64,000 nt of DNA from Verrucomicrobiota bacterium. GTDB taxonomy: Bacteria > Verrucomicrobiota > Verrucomicrobiia > Limisphaerales > PALSA-1396. The notes beneath the pieces are model-generated. The model did no database searches, was not told the origin of the DNA, and saw nothing but the letters and a program-made list of their open reading frames with translations. The position numbers and the translations under genes were made by a program. Positions 55,951 through 64,000 of this stretch are shown here, one piece after another. How positions within the stretch are numbered: position 1 is the first letter of the stretch; each line of letters begins with the position of its first letter. Where the stretch lies: positions 62,001-126,000 of the forward strand of contig JACQFP010000013.1 in NCBI GenBank assembly GCA_016200005.1, read 5' to 3'.

Positions 55951-56139
55951 CAGTTTGATCGCTTTTTGTTTTGAGATTGAGATTATGACAACCTTGCACT
56001 GCAACGGTTCAAACAAAACCGGATTGAACTGCGACGTCCAGCTTTTTTTTGAAATTGTCAGCGCGACTGTTTGGCTTGATCTAGGCCGCACTGGACGCGA
56101 GGGCCGCAATGCACTGCTAAATTCCTCCTGATTGAGGAT

Positions 56140-56168
56140 TTGACCTGCCGGCCACCTTCCCCTAGAGT
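56140..56168 (+). promoter_or_regulatory. Promoter for serA
   Basis: TTGACC, 17 nt, TAGAGT, 14 nt upstream of the serA ATG. Third clear TAGnnT -10 in the window. Confidence 0.65.
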
Positions 56169-56182
56169 CCGCACTCCATTTT

Positions 56183-57772
56183 ATGAACGTTTTGATTTGC
56201 GACCCCATTTCGCCCAAAGGGATTGCGCTGCTGCAACAACGACCGGAGTTCAAGGTCACTGTGTTGCAGAAGCGGCTGCCCGAGGCGGAGTTGTTGCCGT
56301 TGGTGGCCGATGCGGTCGCCATGGTGGTCCGGTCTGAAACCAAGGTGACCCGCAAGGTCATCGAAGCCGCGTCAAAGCTGCGCGTCGTCGGTCGCGCCGG
56401 TGTGGGCGTTGATAATGTCGATGTCGAGGCCGCCACGCAACGCGGCATCGTGGTGATGAACACGCCGAGCGGTAACACCATCTCAACCGCGGAACTGACC
56501 TTCTCCATGTTGATGGCGCTGGCGCGCAAGATCCCCCAGGCCCATGCGTCGATGAAAGCCGGTGAATGGAACCGTAAAGTGTTTCAGGGGGTGGAACTTT
56601 ACAACAAAACCCTCGGCATCCTCGGCATGGGGCGCATCGGCAGCGAAGTGGCCCGGCGCGCCATCGTCTTCGGCATGCGCGTGCTGGCTTACGATCCGTA
56701 CCTGACGTTGTCCCGCGCTAATGCCATGCAGGTGGAGTTGACCGAACTGAACGACATTTTCGCCCGGGCTGATTTCATCACGGTGCACATGCCCTTGAGC
56801 GATGAAACCAAAGGCATGCTCAACGCCGCGGCGTTTGCGAAGATGAAGCGCGGTGTGCGCGTCCTCAACTGCGCCCGCGGCGGCATCCTCAACGAGGCCG
56901 ACTTGTTCGCCGCGATTCAAAGCGGCCAGGTGGCGGGCGCGGCGCTGGATGTTTATGAAACCGAACCGCCGCCGGGAAATTTTCCGTTGCGCGATTTGCC
57001 GCAGGTCATCATGACGCCGCACCTCGGCGCGAGCACCGAGGAAGCGCAGGAAAATGTCGGCATTGAAGTGGCGGAAGCCATCACTGATTATTTGCTGAAC
57101 GGCGCCGTGCGCAACGCCGTCAATCTTCCCAACCTCGACGCCAAGACCTACGCGCTCGTGAAGCCGTATTTGAATCTCGCGGAAAAACTCGGGCGACTGA
57201 TCGCGCAACTGGCGCCCAAGCGCAACGAGCGGCTCGTGATCACTTATGGCGGCAAGGCGACGGAAGTGCCCGGCGATCCGATCACCCGTTTTGTGCTGAA
57301 AGGATTTCTCGAATCGGCGGGCGGCAAGGATGTCAACCAGGTCAACGTCCGCACGCTCGCCAACTCGCTGGGGTTGCGCGTCGAAGAAATCAAGTCCAAC
57401 GAGGAAACCGATTTCAGCCAATGGTTGCATGTGGCGGTTTACGCCGGCGATCAGAAGATTTCTGCGGGCGGCACGTTTTACGGAACAAAAAACCAGCCGC
57501 GCATTGTCCGCCTGAACGGTCAGCCGGTGGAAATTGTGCCGGAAGGCGTGTTGTTTCTGATGAACAACAAGGACCGGCCCGGCATCGTTGGTTACCTCGG
57601 CACGCTGATGGGCCGGCATAACGTAAACATTGCGAGCATGAGTCTGGGACGCGATATTGCCGGTGGCCATGCTTTGACCGTGTTGAATCTCGACAGCGTG
57701 CCGCCGCCGGCGGTATTGGAGGAAATCCAGAAAGACCCGGACATCAGCAACGTGCGCGTGGTGAAGCTTTAG
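56183..57772 (+). CDS. serA: D-3-phosphoglycerate dehydrogenase
   Basis: 529 residues, the long form of the enzyme for the first committed step of serine synthesis. NAD-binding motif 'LGILGMGRIGSEVARRA' (about 146-162). Catalytic Arg in 'LNCARGGILNEADL', Glu in 'DVYETEPPPG' and His in 'MTPHLGASTEEAQE'. After the catalytic region come the intervening ASB domain (about 320-450) and a C-terminal ACT domain ('DRPGIVGYLGTLMGRHNVNIASM'), the usual site of serine feedback. A PpiC-type foldase gene follows 30 nt downstream. Confidence 0.96.
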   Translation: MNVLICDPISPKGIALLQQRPEFKVTVLQKRLPEAELLPLVADAVAMVVRSETKVTRKVIEAASKLRVVGRAGVGVDNVDVEAATQRGIVVMNTPSGNTISTAELTFSMLMALARKIPQAHASMKAGEWNRKVFQGVELYNKTLGILGMGRIGSEVARRAIVFGMRVLAYDPYLTLSRANAMQVELTELNDIFARADFITVHMPLSDETKGMLNAAAFAKMKRGVRVLNCARGGILNEADLFAAIQSGQVAGAALDVYETEPPPGNFPLRDLPQVIMTPHLGASTEEAQENVGIEVAEAITDYLLNGAVRNAVNLPNLDAKTYALVKPYLNLAEKLGRLIAQLAPKRNERLVITYGGKATEVPGDPITRFVLKGFLESAGGKDVNQVNVRTLANSLGLRVEEIKSNEETDFSQWLHVAVYAGDQKISAGGTFYGTKNQPRIVRLNGQPVEIVPEGVLFLMNNKDRPGIVGYLGTLMGRHNVNIASMSLGRDIAGGHALTVLNLDSVPPPAVLEEIQKDPDISNVRVVKL

Positions 57773-57802
57773 TCCGGCAGTAACAAAACAACTGATAATA
57801 AT

Positions 57803-58945
57803 ATGAACAAACCAAAAAAAATCGTCGCCCTTTTGCTCGGCATTACAGCGCTTGCTTTAACGAGTCTGACCGCCGCCGAGAAACCGGCCGACAAACCGGA
57901 GGCGAAAGATGCGCCCGCCAAGACCGACGCCGCTCCTGCCGCCAAACCCGCGCCGCTGTTTGCTGATCCCGTCATCGTGAAGGGCAAGGGTTTTGAACTA
58001 AAGCGCAGCCAGTTGGACGAGGTTGCGACCGGGCTGAAGGCCACCATGGCGGCGCGCGGTCAAAACGTCACGGAGGGCCAGGCGGCGTTGCTCGAAAAAC
58101 AATTGCTGGAGCGCCTGATTCAAATCCAGCTTCTGCTCACCAAGGCCACGGACGCCGACAAAACCAAAGGCAAGGAAATGAGCGAAAAACGTTTCGCCAC
58201 TTTCAAGAGCCGCGCGCCTTCGGAAGAAGTGCTGGTCCGCCAGTTGAAGTCCATGGGCATGACGGTGGAGCAAATGCAAGCCCGGCTGCTCGACGAGGCC
58301 ACGGGCGAGGCGGTTTTGGAACGTGAACTGAAATCCAAAATCACCGTGACCGATGACCAGGTCAAAAAATATTACGACGAGAACCCCGCGCAATTCGAAG
58401 AGCCGGAGATGGTGCGCGCCAGTCACATCCTGCTCGGCACCCGCGACTCCATCACCGGCGGAGAGTTGTCAGAGGAAAAAAAGGCGGCGAAGAAAAAGGA
58501 GATGGAGGACATCCTGAAGCGCGCCCGCGCCGGCGAGGATTTTGCCAAGCTGGCCAAGGAATTCTCGGAGGACACCGGTTCGAAGGACAAGGGCGGCGAA
58601 TACACGTTTCCGCGCGGCCAAATGGTGCCCGAGTTTGAAAAAGTCGCGTTTGCGCTCGGCACGAATCAAATCAGCGACATCGTCACCACGCAGTTTGGCT
58701 ATCACGTCATCAAGCTGAGCGAAAAGAAACCGGCGCGCAAGGTGCCGTTGGCCGAGGTGACCAAGGAAGTCAAAGACGGCCTGACGAATCAAGAAGTTCA
58801 AAAGCAGTTGCCGGAGTATTTCGAGAAACTCAAGAAGGAGGCGAACGTGGAGATTCTGGATGAGAAGCTGAAGGCGAACGATAATCCACCGGCAGCCGTG
58901 GAGAAACCTGCGGAGAAGCCCGCTCCAAAACCAGAGAACAAATAA
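57803..58945 (+). CDS. PpiC/SurA-type periplasmic peptidyl-prolyl isomerase
   Basis: 380 residues. Signal peptide ('IVALLLGITALALTSLTAAE'), a Lys/Ala/Pro-rich linker (about 25-50), an N-terminal SurA-like helical chaperone domain, then one parvulin domain (about 205-312): 'VRASHILLGT', 'GEDFAKLAKEFSEDTGSKDKGGE', 'FPRGQMVPEFEKVAFAL' and 'TQFGYHVIKL'. A second Pro/Lys/Ala-rich tail ends the protein. Helps fold exported or outer-membrane proteins. Probably cotranscribed with serA. Confidence 0.9.
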   Translation: MNKPKKIVALLLGITALALTSLTAAEKPADKPEAKDAPAKTDAAPAAKPAPLFADPVIVKGKGFELKRSQLDEVATGLKATMAARGQNVTEGQAALLEKQLLERLIQIQLLLTKATDADKTKGKEMSEKRFATFKSRAPSEEVLVRQLKSMGMTVEQMQARLLDEATGEAVLERELKSKITVTDDQVKKYYDENPAQFEEPEMVRASHILLGTRDSITGGELSEEKKAAKKKEMEDILKRARAGEDFAKLAKEFSEDTGSKDKGGEYTFPRGQMVPEFEKVAFALGTNQISDIVTTQFGYHVIKLSEKKPARKVPLAEVTKEVKDGLTNQEVQKQLPEYFEKLKKEANVEILDEKLKANDNPPAAVEKPAEKPAPKPENK

Positions 58946-58972
58946 CCTGCAACGAAGGGCGGCTGCCGCCGC

Positions 58973-59413
58973 TCAATACTTCTTGGAAAACTTCTTTCGC
59001 GATTCTTCTTCGCTGGCTGGAACGGATGGCGGGTTCGCTGTGGCGCTGGTAGCCGGTTCGGTGGGCGTGGTGGCTCCTGGCTTGTTCGCTGTGGCCGTCG
59101 TCTGATGTGCCGGCGCGTTGACGGCTTCCACATAAGCCAGGTGCAGCATCATCAGGCTTTGCTTGAGCAGGGCTTCCTCCTGCTTTTCCAGGTTGCCCTT
59201 GGTTTTGACCTCCAGCATTTCCAATTGATCGATGAACATTTTTGCGCCATCCAGTTCCCGGATGTGTTGGCCGGTTTCCGGATGCGGCACTTTGCCCAGC
59301 AGCATCATCGCCAGGTTGGTTTGTTGAACGATCATGTTGGCGAACAGAGCGGACCTCATTTCTTCGCCGCTGGCGTAGGCCGGCGCGTTGTCGTGTGCGG
59401 GTGTTTCGTTCAT
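58973..59413 (-). CDS. DUF1844 protein
   Basis: 146 residues. The DUF1844 core is clear: 'LFANMIVQQTNLAMMLLGKVPHPETGQ', 'DGAKMFIDQLEMLEVKTKGNLEKQEEALLKQSL' in pieces. It is followed by a low-complexity Ala/Thr/Pro tail ending 'KKFSKKY'. Function unknown; common in Verrucomicrobia, Planctomycetes and Acidobacteria. The ATG at 59413 overlaps the stop of the Lon-domain gene by ATGA, so the two are translationally coupled. Confidence 0.87.
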   Translation of the reverse strand: MNETPAHDNAPAYASGEEMRSALFANMIVQQTNLAMMLLGKVPHPETGQHIRELDGAKMFIDQLEMLEVKTKGNLEKQEEALLKQSLMMLHLAYVEAVNAPAHQTTATANKPGATTPTEPATSATANPPSVPASEEESRKKFSKKY

Positions 59414-60099
59414 GCGATGTTGTCCTTTCCCTGGTCGCGAATTTCCGCCAGCAGGAAGTGAATCAAATGTTTGAGGCGTTCCCGCAGATCGGCGGTTTCC
59501 AGAATGGTTTGCCGTTCCACCGGGCCGGCCAGGACGGCGCAGGAAATCAAATCAGCAGCCTGCTCCGGATCCGTCAATTTATCCAGGTAGTCGAGCACGT
59601 CCTTGAACGAAAAATTCGCCGGGGCCGGGTGATCGGCGAACTTTTTGGTCGTCTTGGACTGCGAGATCACTGGAAAAGGAAAAGGCAAACCCAGCCGCAT
59701 TCGCTCCTCCAGCAATTCACGGACTTTGGCCATCAACGCATCCACCGCCACGTTGTCGGTGGCGGCGGACAGCAACGGCCGGATGCGCTGGATTCGATAG
59801 GGCTTGTAGCGCACCGTCTCCGCCAATTCCACGCGCGTAATCCCTTGCAGAATTACATGCGAGCTGCCGTCCTTGTGTCCTACCGAGACGCGGATCAGAC
59901 CCAACCCCGCCACCGCGGAGGGCGTTTCGCGGGTGCGCCCCGGTTTTTGCATCGCCACCGTGAACATCCGGTGCGAATGGAGCGAATCCGCCAGCATCTG
60001 GCGGTAACGCGGCTCGAAAATGTAGAGCGGAATGAGCGCCTGCGGGAACAACGTGGCGTTGGGCAGGGTCATCACCGGCACCTCGTGCGGCAACTTCAT
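59410..60099 (-). CDS. Lon N-terminal (LON substrate-binding) domain protein
   Basis: 229 residues. The PUA-like Lon N-terminal domain fills the protein: 'VPVMTLPNATLFPQALIPLYIFEPRYRQML', 'FTVAMQKPGRTRETPSAVAGLGLIRVSV' and 'HVILQGITRVELAE'. No ATPase or protease part follows, so this is a stand-alone LON domain, likely a substrate- or regulator-binding protein. Coupled to a downstream DUF1844 gene by an ATGA overlap, a pairing that hints at a shared role. Confidence 0.9.
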   Translation of the reverse strand: MKLPHEVPVMTLPNATLFPQALIPLYIFEPRYRQMLADSLHSHRMFTVAMQKPGRTRETPSAVAGLGLIRVSVGHKDGSSHVILQGITRVELAETVRYKPYRIQRIRPLLSAATDNVAVDALMAKVRELLEERMRLGLPFPFPVISQSKTTKKFADHPAPANFSFKDVLDYLDKLTDPEQAADLISCAVLAGPVERQTILETADLRERLKHLIHFLLAEIRDQGKDNIA

Positions 60100-60186
60100 G
60101 CCTACAATCTAGGCGGACGCGTTTATTAATCAAGACTGAGATAGAGGCTTGCCAACTGGATTCAAAAACTCCATGTTTAGCGCCTT

Positions 60187-60954
60187 ATGAAAACAAAACT
60201 GGGATACATCATACTGGTTCTGGCTTGCGTGGTGCTCGTTGGGATTTTGATCTACAACAACAAACAAGCCACCGACCAGCGAAAGAATGACGAGGCGAAA
60301 ATCCTCAACCTTTCCAATCAATGGGTGGAAACCAGCGCCAAATTGGACGAACAAAAACAGGTCAATCTGACCTTGGAAGGGGAATTGACCAAAACCAAGG
60401 CCGAGGGCGCCAGCCTTTCCAACAACCTGAACGTGGTTTCCTCCAACCTCGCCAAGACCGCTGAGGAACTCAAGGCCGCCCGCGAAGAAATGGCCAAACG
60501 CGATGCCAAGATCGCCGAATTGGAAACGCAAAAAGAGGCGCTCGACAAACAGGCTGTGGACTTGAAGACCTCCATCGGCAACCTCGAAGGCAAGATTGCC
60601 GACACGCAGAAGAAACTGGCGGCATCCGAGGGTGACAAGGCTTTTCTCGAAAAAGAACTCAAGCGGATGATGGCCGAAAAAGCCGAACTGGAACGCCAGT
60701 TCAATGACCTCGCCGTCTTGCGCGCCCAAGTCAGCAAACTGAAAGAGGAGCTTTCCATCGCGCGACGTCTGGAATGGATTCGCCAGGGCCTCTACGGGAC
60801 GCAGGACGTCAAGGGCGCGCAAAAACTGATGCAAGGCATCGCGCCAGCGACCGCGCCGCGGACCAACGCCTTCGACCTGAACGTGGAAGTCAACGCCGAC
60901 GGCACCGTCAAAGTGATTCCGCCCAAGACCAACACCCCGGCGCCGCCCAAATGA
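60187..60954 (+). CDS. Membrane-anchored coiled-coil protein
   Basis: 255 residues. One N-terminal membrane segment (about 6-23, 'GYIILVLACVVLVGILIY') then a coiled coil from about 28 to 195 ('SNQWVETSAKLDEQKQVNLTL', 'KAAREEMAKRDAKIAELETQKEAL') and a Pro/Thr/Lys-rich C-terminal tail with 'NVEVNADGTVKVIPPK'. Similar in plan to the protein at 13505-14263 but lacking its C-terminal beta domain. The stop overlaps the moaA start (ATGA). Function unknown; a spacer or periplasmic scaffold is possible. Confidence 0.75.
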   Translation: MKTKLGYIILVLACVVLVGILIYNNKQATDQRKNDEAKILNLSNQWVETSAKLDEQKQVNLTLEGELTKTKAEGASLSNNLNVVSSNLAKTAEELKAAREEMAKRDAKIAELETQKEALDKQAVDLKTSIGNLEGKIADTQKKLAASEGDKAFLEKELKRMMAEKAELERQFNDLAVLRAQVSKLKEELSIARRLEWIRQGLYGTQDVKGAQKLMQGIAPATAPRTNAFDLNVEVNADGTVKVIPPKTNTPAPPK

Positions 60955-62126
60955 TCCGCGCGAATTTGCTCATCGATTCGCATGGCCGCATCTTGCGCGA
61001 CCTGCGCGTGAGCATTACCGATCGCTGCAATTTCCGGTGCCTGTATTGCCTGCCGGAAACCGAGGCGGCGCAAAATTTTTATCGGGGTCGCTGGGCAACT
61101 TTGCCCAACCCCGCGCCCATCGCGCACCGATGGCAGCCTCGGTCGAACATCCTGACTTTCGAGGAAATCGAGCGCGTCGTGCGGCTCGCCGTTGATCTGG
61201 GCATTCAGAAAGTCCGGCTCACCGGCGGCGAACCGCTCTTGCGTCACGACGTGGAACAACTCGTCGCGCGGGTTGCCAGAATCCCCGGCATCGAAGACCT
61301 CGCGATGACGACGAACGGATTTCTCTTTCCACAAAAGGCCCGTGCTCTTCGCGACGCCGGACTACGACGCATCAGCTTCAGTCTCGACTCCCTCGACCGC
61401 GAGAACTTCAAAAAGATGACCGGTCGCGACGGCTTGGACGAAGTATTGACGGGCATCAGCCTGGCGCAGGAACTTGGTTTTAATCCCGTGAAGGTCAACG
61501 CCGTCATCATCCGCGGCATCAACGACCACGAGATCGAATCGCTCGCCGGCTTTGCGCGCGAACGCAATCTGAGTTTTCGATTTATTGAATTCATGCCGCT
61601 CGATTCCGCGCGCGCCTGGCAAAAGGAACTCGTCATGAACGGTCGCGATATTTTGCGGCGACTTCAGACGCATTTCTCCAACTCCGGTGGCAGCCGAGGT
61701 AACGAGGCTCTGATATCTTCCCCTGAACTCTCAACCCTCAACTCTCAACCAGACGGTCAAAGCCTCGTTGCCTCGACTGCCACGAAGCGCACGGCGCTCT
61801 TGCCGGTGCAATCGGACAACCAATCCGAGACCGCCAAGCGCTGGAAATTCTCTGACGGACGCGGAGAGATCGGCATCATCGCGCCGGTGAGTGAACCCTT
61901 CTGCGGCCATTGCAATCGGCTCCGCCTCACCGCCGACGGCAAAATCCGCACCTGCCTATTCAGTGTGGTCGAACACGACTTGCGCTCGCTGTTGCGCGAT
62001 GAGACGAACGACGAGGAGATCGCTGGCTGGCTGCAATCCGTCGTCTGGCAAAAGGAAGACCGTCATCACATCGGCGAGCCGGAGTTTGTGCAACCGGAGC
62101 GGACGATGAGTTGTATTGGCGGTTAG
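60951..62126 (+). CDS. moaA: GTP 3',8-cyclase MoaA
   Basis: A 391-residue radical-SAM enzyme starting molybdenum-cofactor synthesis. N-terminal cluster 'SITDRCNFRCLYCLPE' (three Cys), SAM-binding 'VRLTGGEPLLRHDV', 'DLAMTTNGFLF', C-terminal cluster 'FCGHCNRLRLTADGKIRTC', and the conserved Gly-Gly end ('MSCIGG'). It is longer than usual (about 330) because of two inserts: about 30 residues after the first Cys cluster (near 40-65, with a hairpin at 61084-61112) and about 45 residues near 243-288 encoded by an inverted-repeat element with a heptamer array. Both are in frame and all catalytic motifs are intact. The ATG at 60951 overlaps the upstream stop. No other moa genes are nearby. Confidence 0.93.
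   Translation: MIRANLLIDSHGRILRDLRVSITDRCNFRCLYCLPETEAAQNFYRGRWATLPNPAPIAHRWQPRSNILTFEEIERVVRLAVDLGIQKVRLTGGEPLLRHDVEQLVARVARIPGIEDLAMTTNGFLFPQKARALRDAGLRRISFSLDSLDRENFKKMTGRDGLDEVLTGISLAQELGFNPVKVNAVIIRGINDHEIESLAGFARERNLSFRFIEFMPLDSARAWQKELVMNGRDILRRLQTHFSNSGGSRGNEALISSPELSTLNSQPDGQSLVASTATKRTALLPVQSDNQSETAKRWKFSDGRGEIGIIAPVSEPFCGHCNRLRLTADGKIRTCLFSVVEHDLRSLLRDETNDEEIAGWLQSVVWQKEDRHHIGEPEFVQPERTMSCIGG
61084..61112. repeat. Hairpin-forming insert in moaA
   Basis: ggggt, a 3-nt bulge, tgggca, 4-nt loop, tgccca, acccc. It lies in the part of moaA coding for the first extra loop. Confidence 0.55.
61687..61783. repeat. Inverted-repeat element inserted in frame in moaA
   Basis: 23-nt arms at 61687-61709 and 61761-61783 are complementary at 21 of 23 positions (gtggcagccgaggtaacgag... 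and its near complement). They flank a 51-nt core holding a heptamer array of aactctc, aaccctc, aactctc, aaccaga (61726-61753). The whole is 97 nt, MITE-like in form with no transposase. Confidence 0.85.
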
Positions 62127-62166
62127 GACGGCTTACCTTTCGACAGTTCGTCGAAAAGAACGGTTC

Positions 62167-63858
62167 ATGAACAATTACAGACCTCGCTTTGGGTTGCTCG
62201 CCTCGATCGTCGTTCCCTTGTGCGCATCCATCTCAATCAACATGGCGCAGGCGGACGCGCCCACCTTCCGCTGGGCACAGAAAGCGGGTGGAGTCGCAAA
62301 CGATTATGCATCTCGTGTTGCCATTGATCCTGATGGCAATACGTTTGTTGTCGGCACAACCGAAAGTACCAATGCCATTATCGGCAGCTTCGTGCTGACT
62401 AACAGCGGCGTCTTCATCGCGAAGTTTGACGCCGCTGGCGTCGCGCAGTGGGTGAAACAGATCGGGCCTCGTACCAATCTCGGCGCCACACAAACTCAAA
62501 GAATCGGGACGGATGAAGCTGGCAACAGTTATGTGACCAGCACGTTCCTTCGGTTTGTCGATTTTGGCGGAACTTCACTCACGAATGGTGGCAACTCAGG
62601 TAGAGACGTGTTCATAGCGAAGTATGACGGTGCGGGCAACTTGGTCTGGGCCACCCAAGCCGGGGGGAATGGCGTAACAAACACCGTCTCGGATGCGGGC
62701 TTTGCCGTGGATGCGACTGGAAATACTTTCATTACTGGACGGTATGGTCCAACGCCGTGCTATTTCGGCACGAATGTGCTCGGAACAAACAACGGTTATG
62801 TCAGCAGTTATGTTGCGAAGTGCGACCCGGCAGGTAATTGGGTCTGGGCCAGAGACCCGAACGGCTTGCCATCCTCCAATTTCGCCGACCCCGCGGCCAT
62901 CACCGTCGAATCGTCGTACAACTACTATCTTTGTGGATCATTCCAATCGACAACTGTGACGTTCGGATCCTTCACATTAACAAACGCTGGAAACCAAGAT
63001 GCATTTGTAATCAAGTGCGACAATGAAGGGACTGTCCTATGGGCAAGACGAGCAGGGGGCAGCGATTGGGATGGTGCCATTGATCTCAAGCTGGATGCCT
63101 TGGGAAACGCGTACGTTTTAGGCTATGCCAATGCCAACGCTTCAACATTGAGTCCCATTACTATCGACGGCTTGACTGTGACGAACGCGGGATTTTTCCT
63201 GCTAAAATACGATGCGAGTGGCACTACAATCTGGGCCCGGAATGCGTCTGACTTCGGTCCTGGCCTCATCATTTATCCGGAAGGTACGTTTGGAATTGCA
63301 GTGGACGCGGTGGGAAATTCCTACTTGAGTGGGCGATTTTTCAATACTCTCGCATTCGATGGCATTATTCTCACGAATGTTGGAGGCAGTTATACTAACC
63401 CAAATGGATACCCATCCGCATTTGTCGCTAAATACGATGTCTCCGGCGGGGCGTTGTGGGGCAAACAATTCGGAGGCGGAAAAGATTTCAGCGGCAACTA
63501 CATCGATGTTTTCTCTGGGATCTCTGCGGACGCTGAGGGCAACTGCGCCGTAATCGGTTACTTTTCACTTACCAACGCTCCGTTTGACAACATCACGCTA
63601 TCAACCAGCGGCAACGATGACGTCTTTGTAGCGCGCATCGACGCCGACCCACCGCGGCTCAATATCATTCTTGCACGGAACACCGCCGTCATCTCTTGGC
63701 CGACAAATCAACCGGGTTTCCAACTCGAAAGCGCAACCGCTTTGCCAGCGGGTACCAACTGGTCACCAGTGACAAATCTAGTCGGGATCGTTGGCTATCG
63801 GAACTTCGTTACGAATGAAGTTGCGGCTGACGCCCAATTCTTCCGATTGCAGAGGTAG
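62167..63858 (+). CDS. Secreted SBBP-repeat beta-propeller-like protein
   Basis: 563 residues from the ATG at 62167, which opens a signal peptide ('LLASIVVPLCASISINMAQAD'). The body has about nine imperfect repeats of the SBBP type: 'VAIDPDGNTFVVGTTES', 'FIAKFDAAGVAQWVKQIG', 'AVDATGNTFITGRYG', 'FVIKCDNEGTVLWARRAGG', 'LKLDALGNAYVLGYAN', suggesting a propeller. The C-terminus has a short module ('WPTNQPGFQLESATALPAGTNWSP...AQFFRLQR') like those ending other secreted proteins here. Likely extracellular or surface-bound; no enzymatic motif. Confidence 0.8.
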   Translation: MNNYRPRFGLLASIVVPLCASISINMAQADAPTFRWAQKAGGVANDYASRVAIDPDGNTFVVGTTESTNAIIGSFVLTNSGVFIAKFDAAGVAQWVKQIGPRTNLGATQTQRIGTDEAGNSYVTSTFLRFVDFGGTSLTNGGNSGRDVFIAKYDGAGNLVWATQAGGNGVTNTVSDAGFAVDATGNTFITGRYGPTPCYFGTNVLGTNNGYVSSYVAKCDPAGNWVWARDPNGLPSSNFADPAAITVESSYNYYLCGSFQSTTVTFGSFTLTNAGNQDAFVIKCDNEGTVLWARRAGGSDWDGAIDLKLDALGNAYVLGYANANASTLSPITIDGLTVTNAGFFLLKYDASGTTIWARNASDFGPGLIIYPEGTFGIAVDAVGNSYLSGRFFNTLAFDGIILTNVGGSYTNPNGYPSAFVAKYDVSGGALWGKQFGGGKDFSGNYIDVFSGISADAEGNCAVIGYFSLTNAPFDNITLSTSGNDDVFVARIDADPPRLNIILARNTAVISWPTNQPGFQLESATALPAGTNWSPVTNLVGIVGYRNFVTNEVAADAQFFRLQR

Positions 63859-63904
63859 TCTGTCAGCTTGACCAGATCGCCCGCCTGATGCTTAACTTGT
63901 CACC

Positions 63905-64000
63905 ATGCCGACTTACGAGTACGTCTGTGAGAAGTGTAATCATCAATTTGAGAAAGTTCAGTCCATCGCCGACAAGCCGTTGACGGTGTGCCCGAAGGAA
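63905..64000 (+). CDS. FmdB-family zinc-ribbon protein, cut by window end
   Basis: Starts MPTYEYVCEKCNHQFEKV and runs off the window after 32 codons. The CxxC (VCEKCNHQFE) and the 'ADKPLTVCPKE' leading to the second Cys pair are the pattern of FmdB/zinc-ribbon regulatory proteins, which are 60-110 residues long. Only the first half is visible. Confidence 0.8.
   Translation, partial: MPTYEYVCEKCNHQFEKVQSIADKPLTVCPKE

Noticed and set aside
55951-56529. Upstream extension of the secreted protein ending at 55210
   Set aside because: It would run antisense into serA and place the signal peptide in mid-protein.
58959-58972. GCGGC-TGCC-GCCGC hairpin between convergent genes
   Set aside because: Five pairs only, with no T-run; too weak to call a terminator.

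Overview
The window looks like a chromosome segment of a diderm, GC-rich Verrucomicrobiota bacterium, probably close to the Pedosphaera/Limisphaera group. This placement is an inference from gene content. The markers are a PSCyt1-DUF1549-DUF1553 protein paired with a Tat-exported DUF1501 protein, formylglycine sulfatases, BamA and Skp, a YejM/PbgA-like envelope protein, a menaquinone-type methyltransferase, and several secreted proteins ending in a short 'F(Y/F)(K/R)L' C-terminal module. I saw no rRNA, tRNA, CRISPR array, integrase or insertion sequence.

Layout. 1-6 kb: two tandem paralogues of very large secreted carbohydrate-binding/PA14-like proteins, with nearly identical 3' ends and terminators. 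6-18 kb: an MFS transporter; a dnaB-bamA-skp operon; an aldo/keto reductase; a coiled-coil membrane protein plus lipoprotein pair; and a tightly overlapping rarA-fau-rny operon with a probable non-coding RNA locus upstream. 18-29 kb: a secreted repeat protein, a sulfatase, queE plus an aminotransferase, rsmA, a Nudix hydrolase, and clpP-clpX. 29-44 kb: a cytosine-deaminase-like enzyme, leuB, a CBM9-like protein, ubiE/menG, a response regulator, an unusual membrane flippase-like/glycosyltransferase fusion, the PSCyt1/DUF1501 pair, a glycoside-hydrolase-like protein, a Fur-family regulator, cinA, and the frameshifted remnant of a type ISP restriction-modification enzyme.

44-55 kb is the most distinctive region. 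It packs a PbgA-like alkaline-phosphatase-superfamily membrane protein, a phospholipase C-like phosphoesterase, a tandem (double) InaA/WaaP-like kinase, a single InaA-like kinase, an outer-membrane barrel, a methyltransferase and two divergent paralogous type I phosphodiesterases. I read it as an envelope or lipopolysaccharide phosphorylation and remodelling island. 55-64 kb: a secreted hypothetical protein, serA, a PpiC-type foldase, a DUF1844/Lon-N pair, a coiled-coil protein overlapping moaA, an SBBP-repeat secreted protein, and the start of an FmdB-type zinc-ribbon gene.

Two genome-scale signals run through the window. First, short tandem heptamer arrays of several different consensus sequences sit between genes and also in frame inside queE, the aminotransferase and moaA; a 97-nt inverted-repeat element lies inside moaA. 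Second, several promoters share TTGAC-N16/17-TAnnnT, often with a TAGnnT -10 box, and two genes (a Fur regulator and the tandem kinase) appear to be transcribed without a leader.
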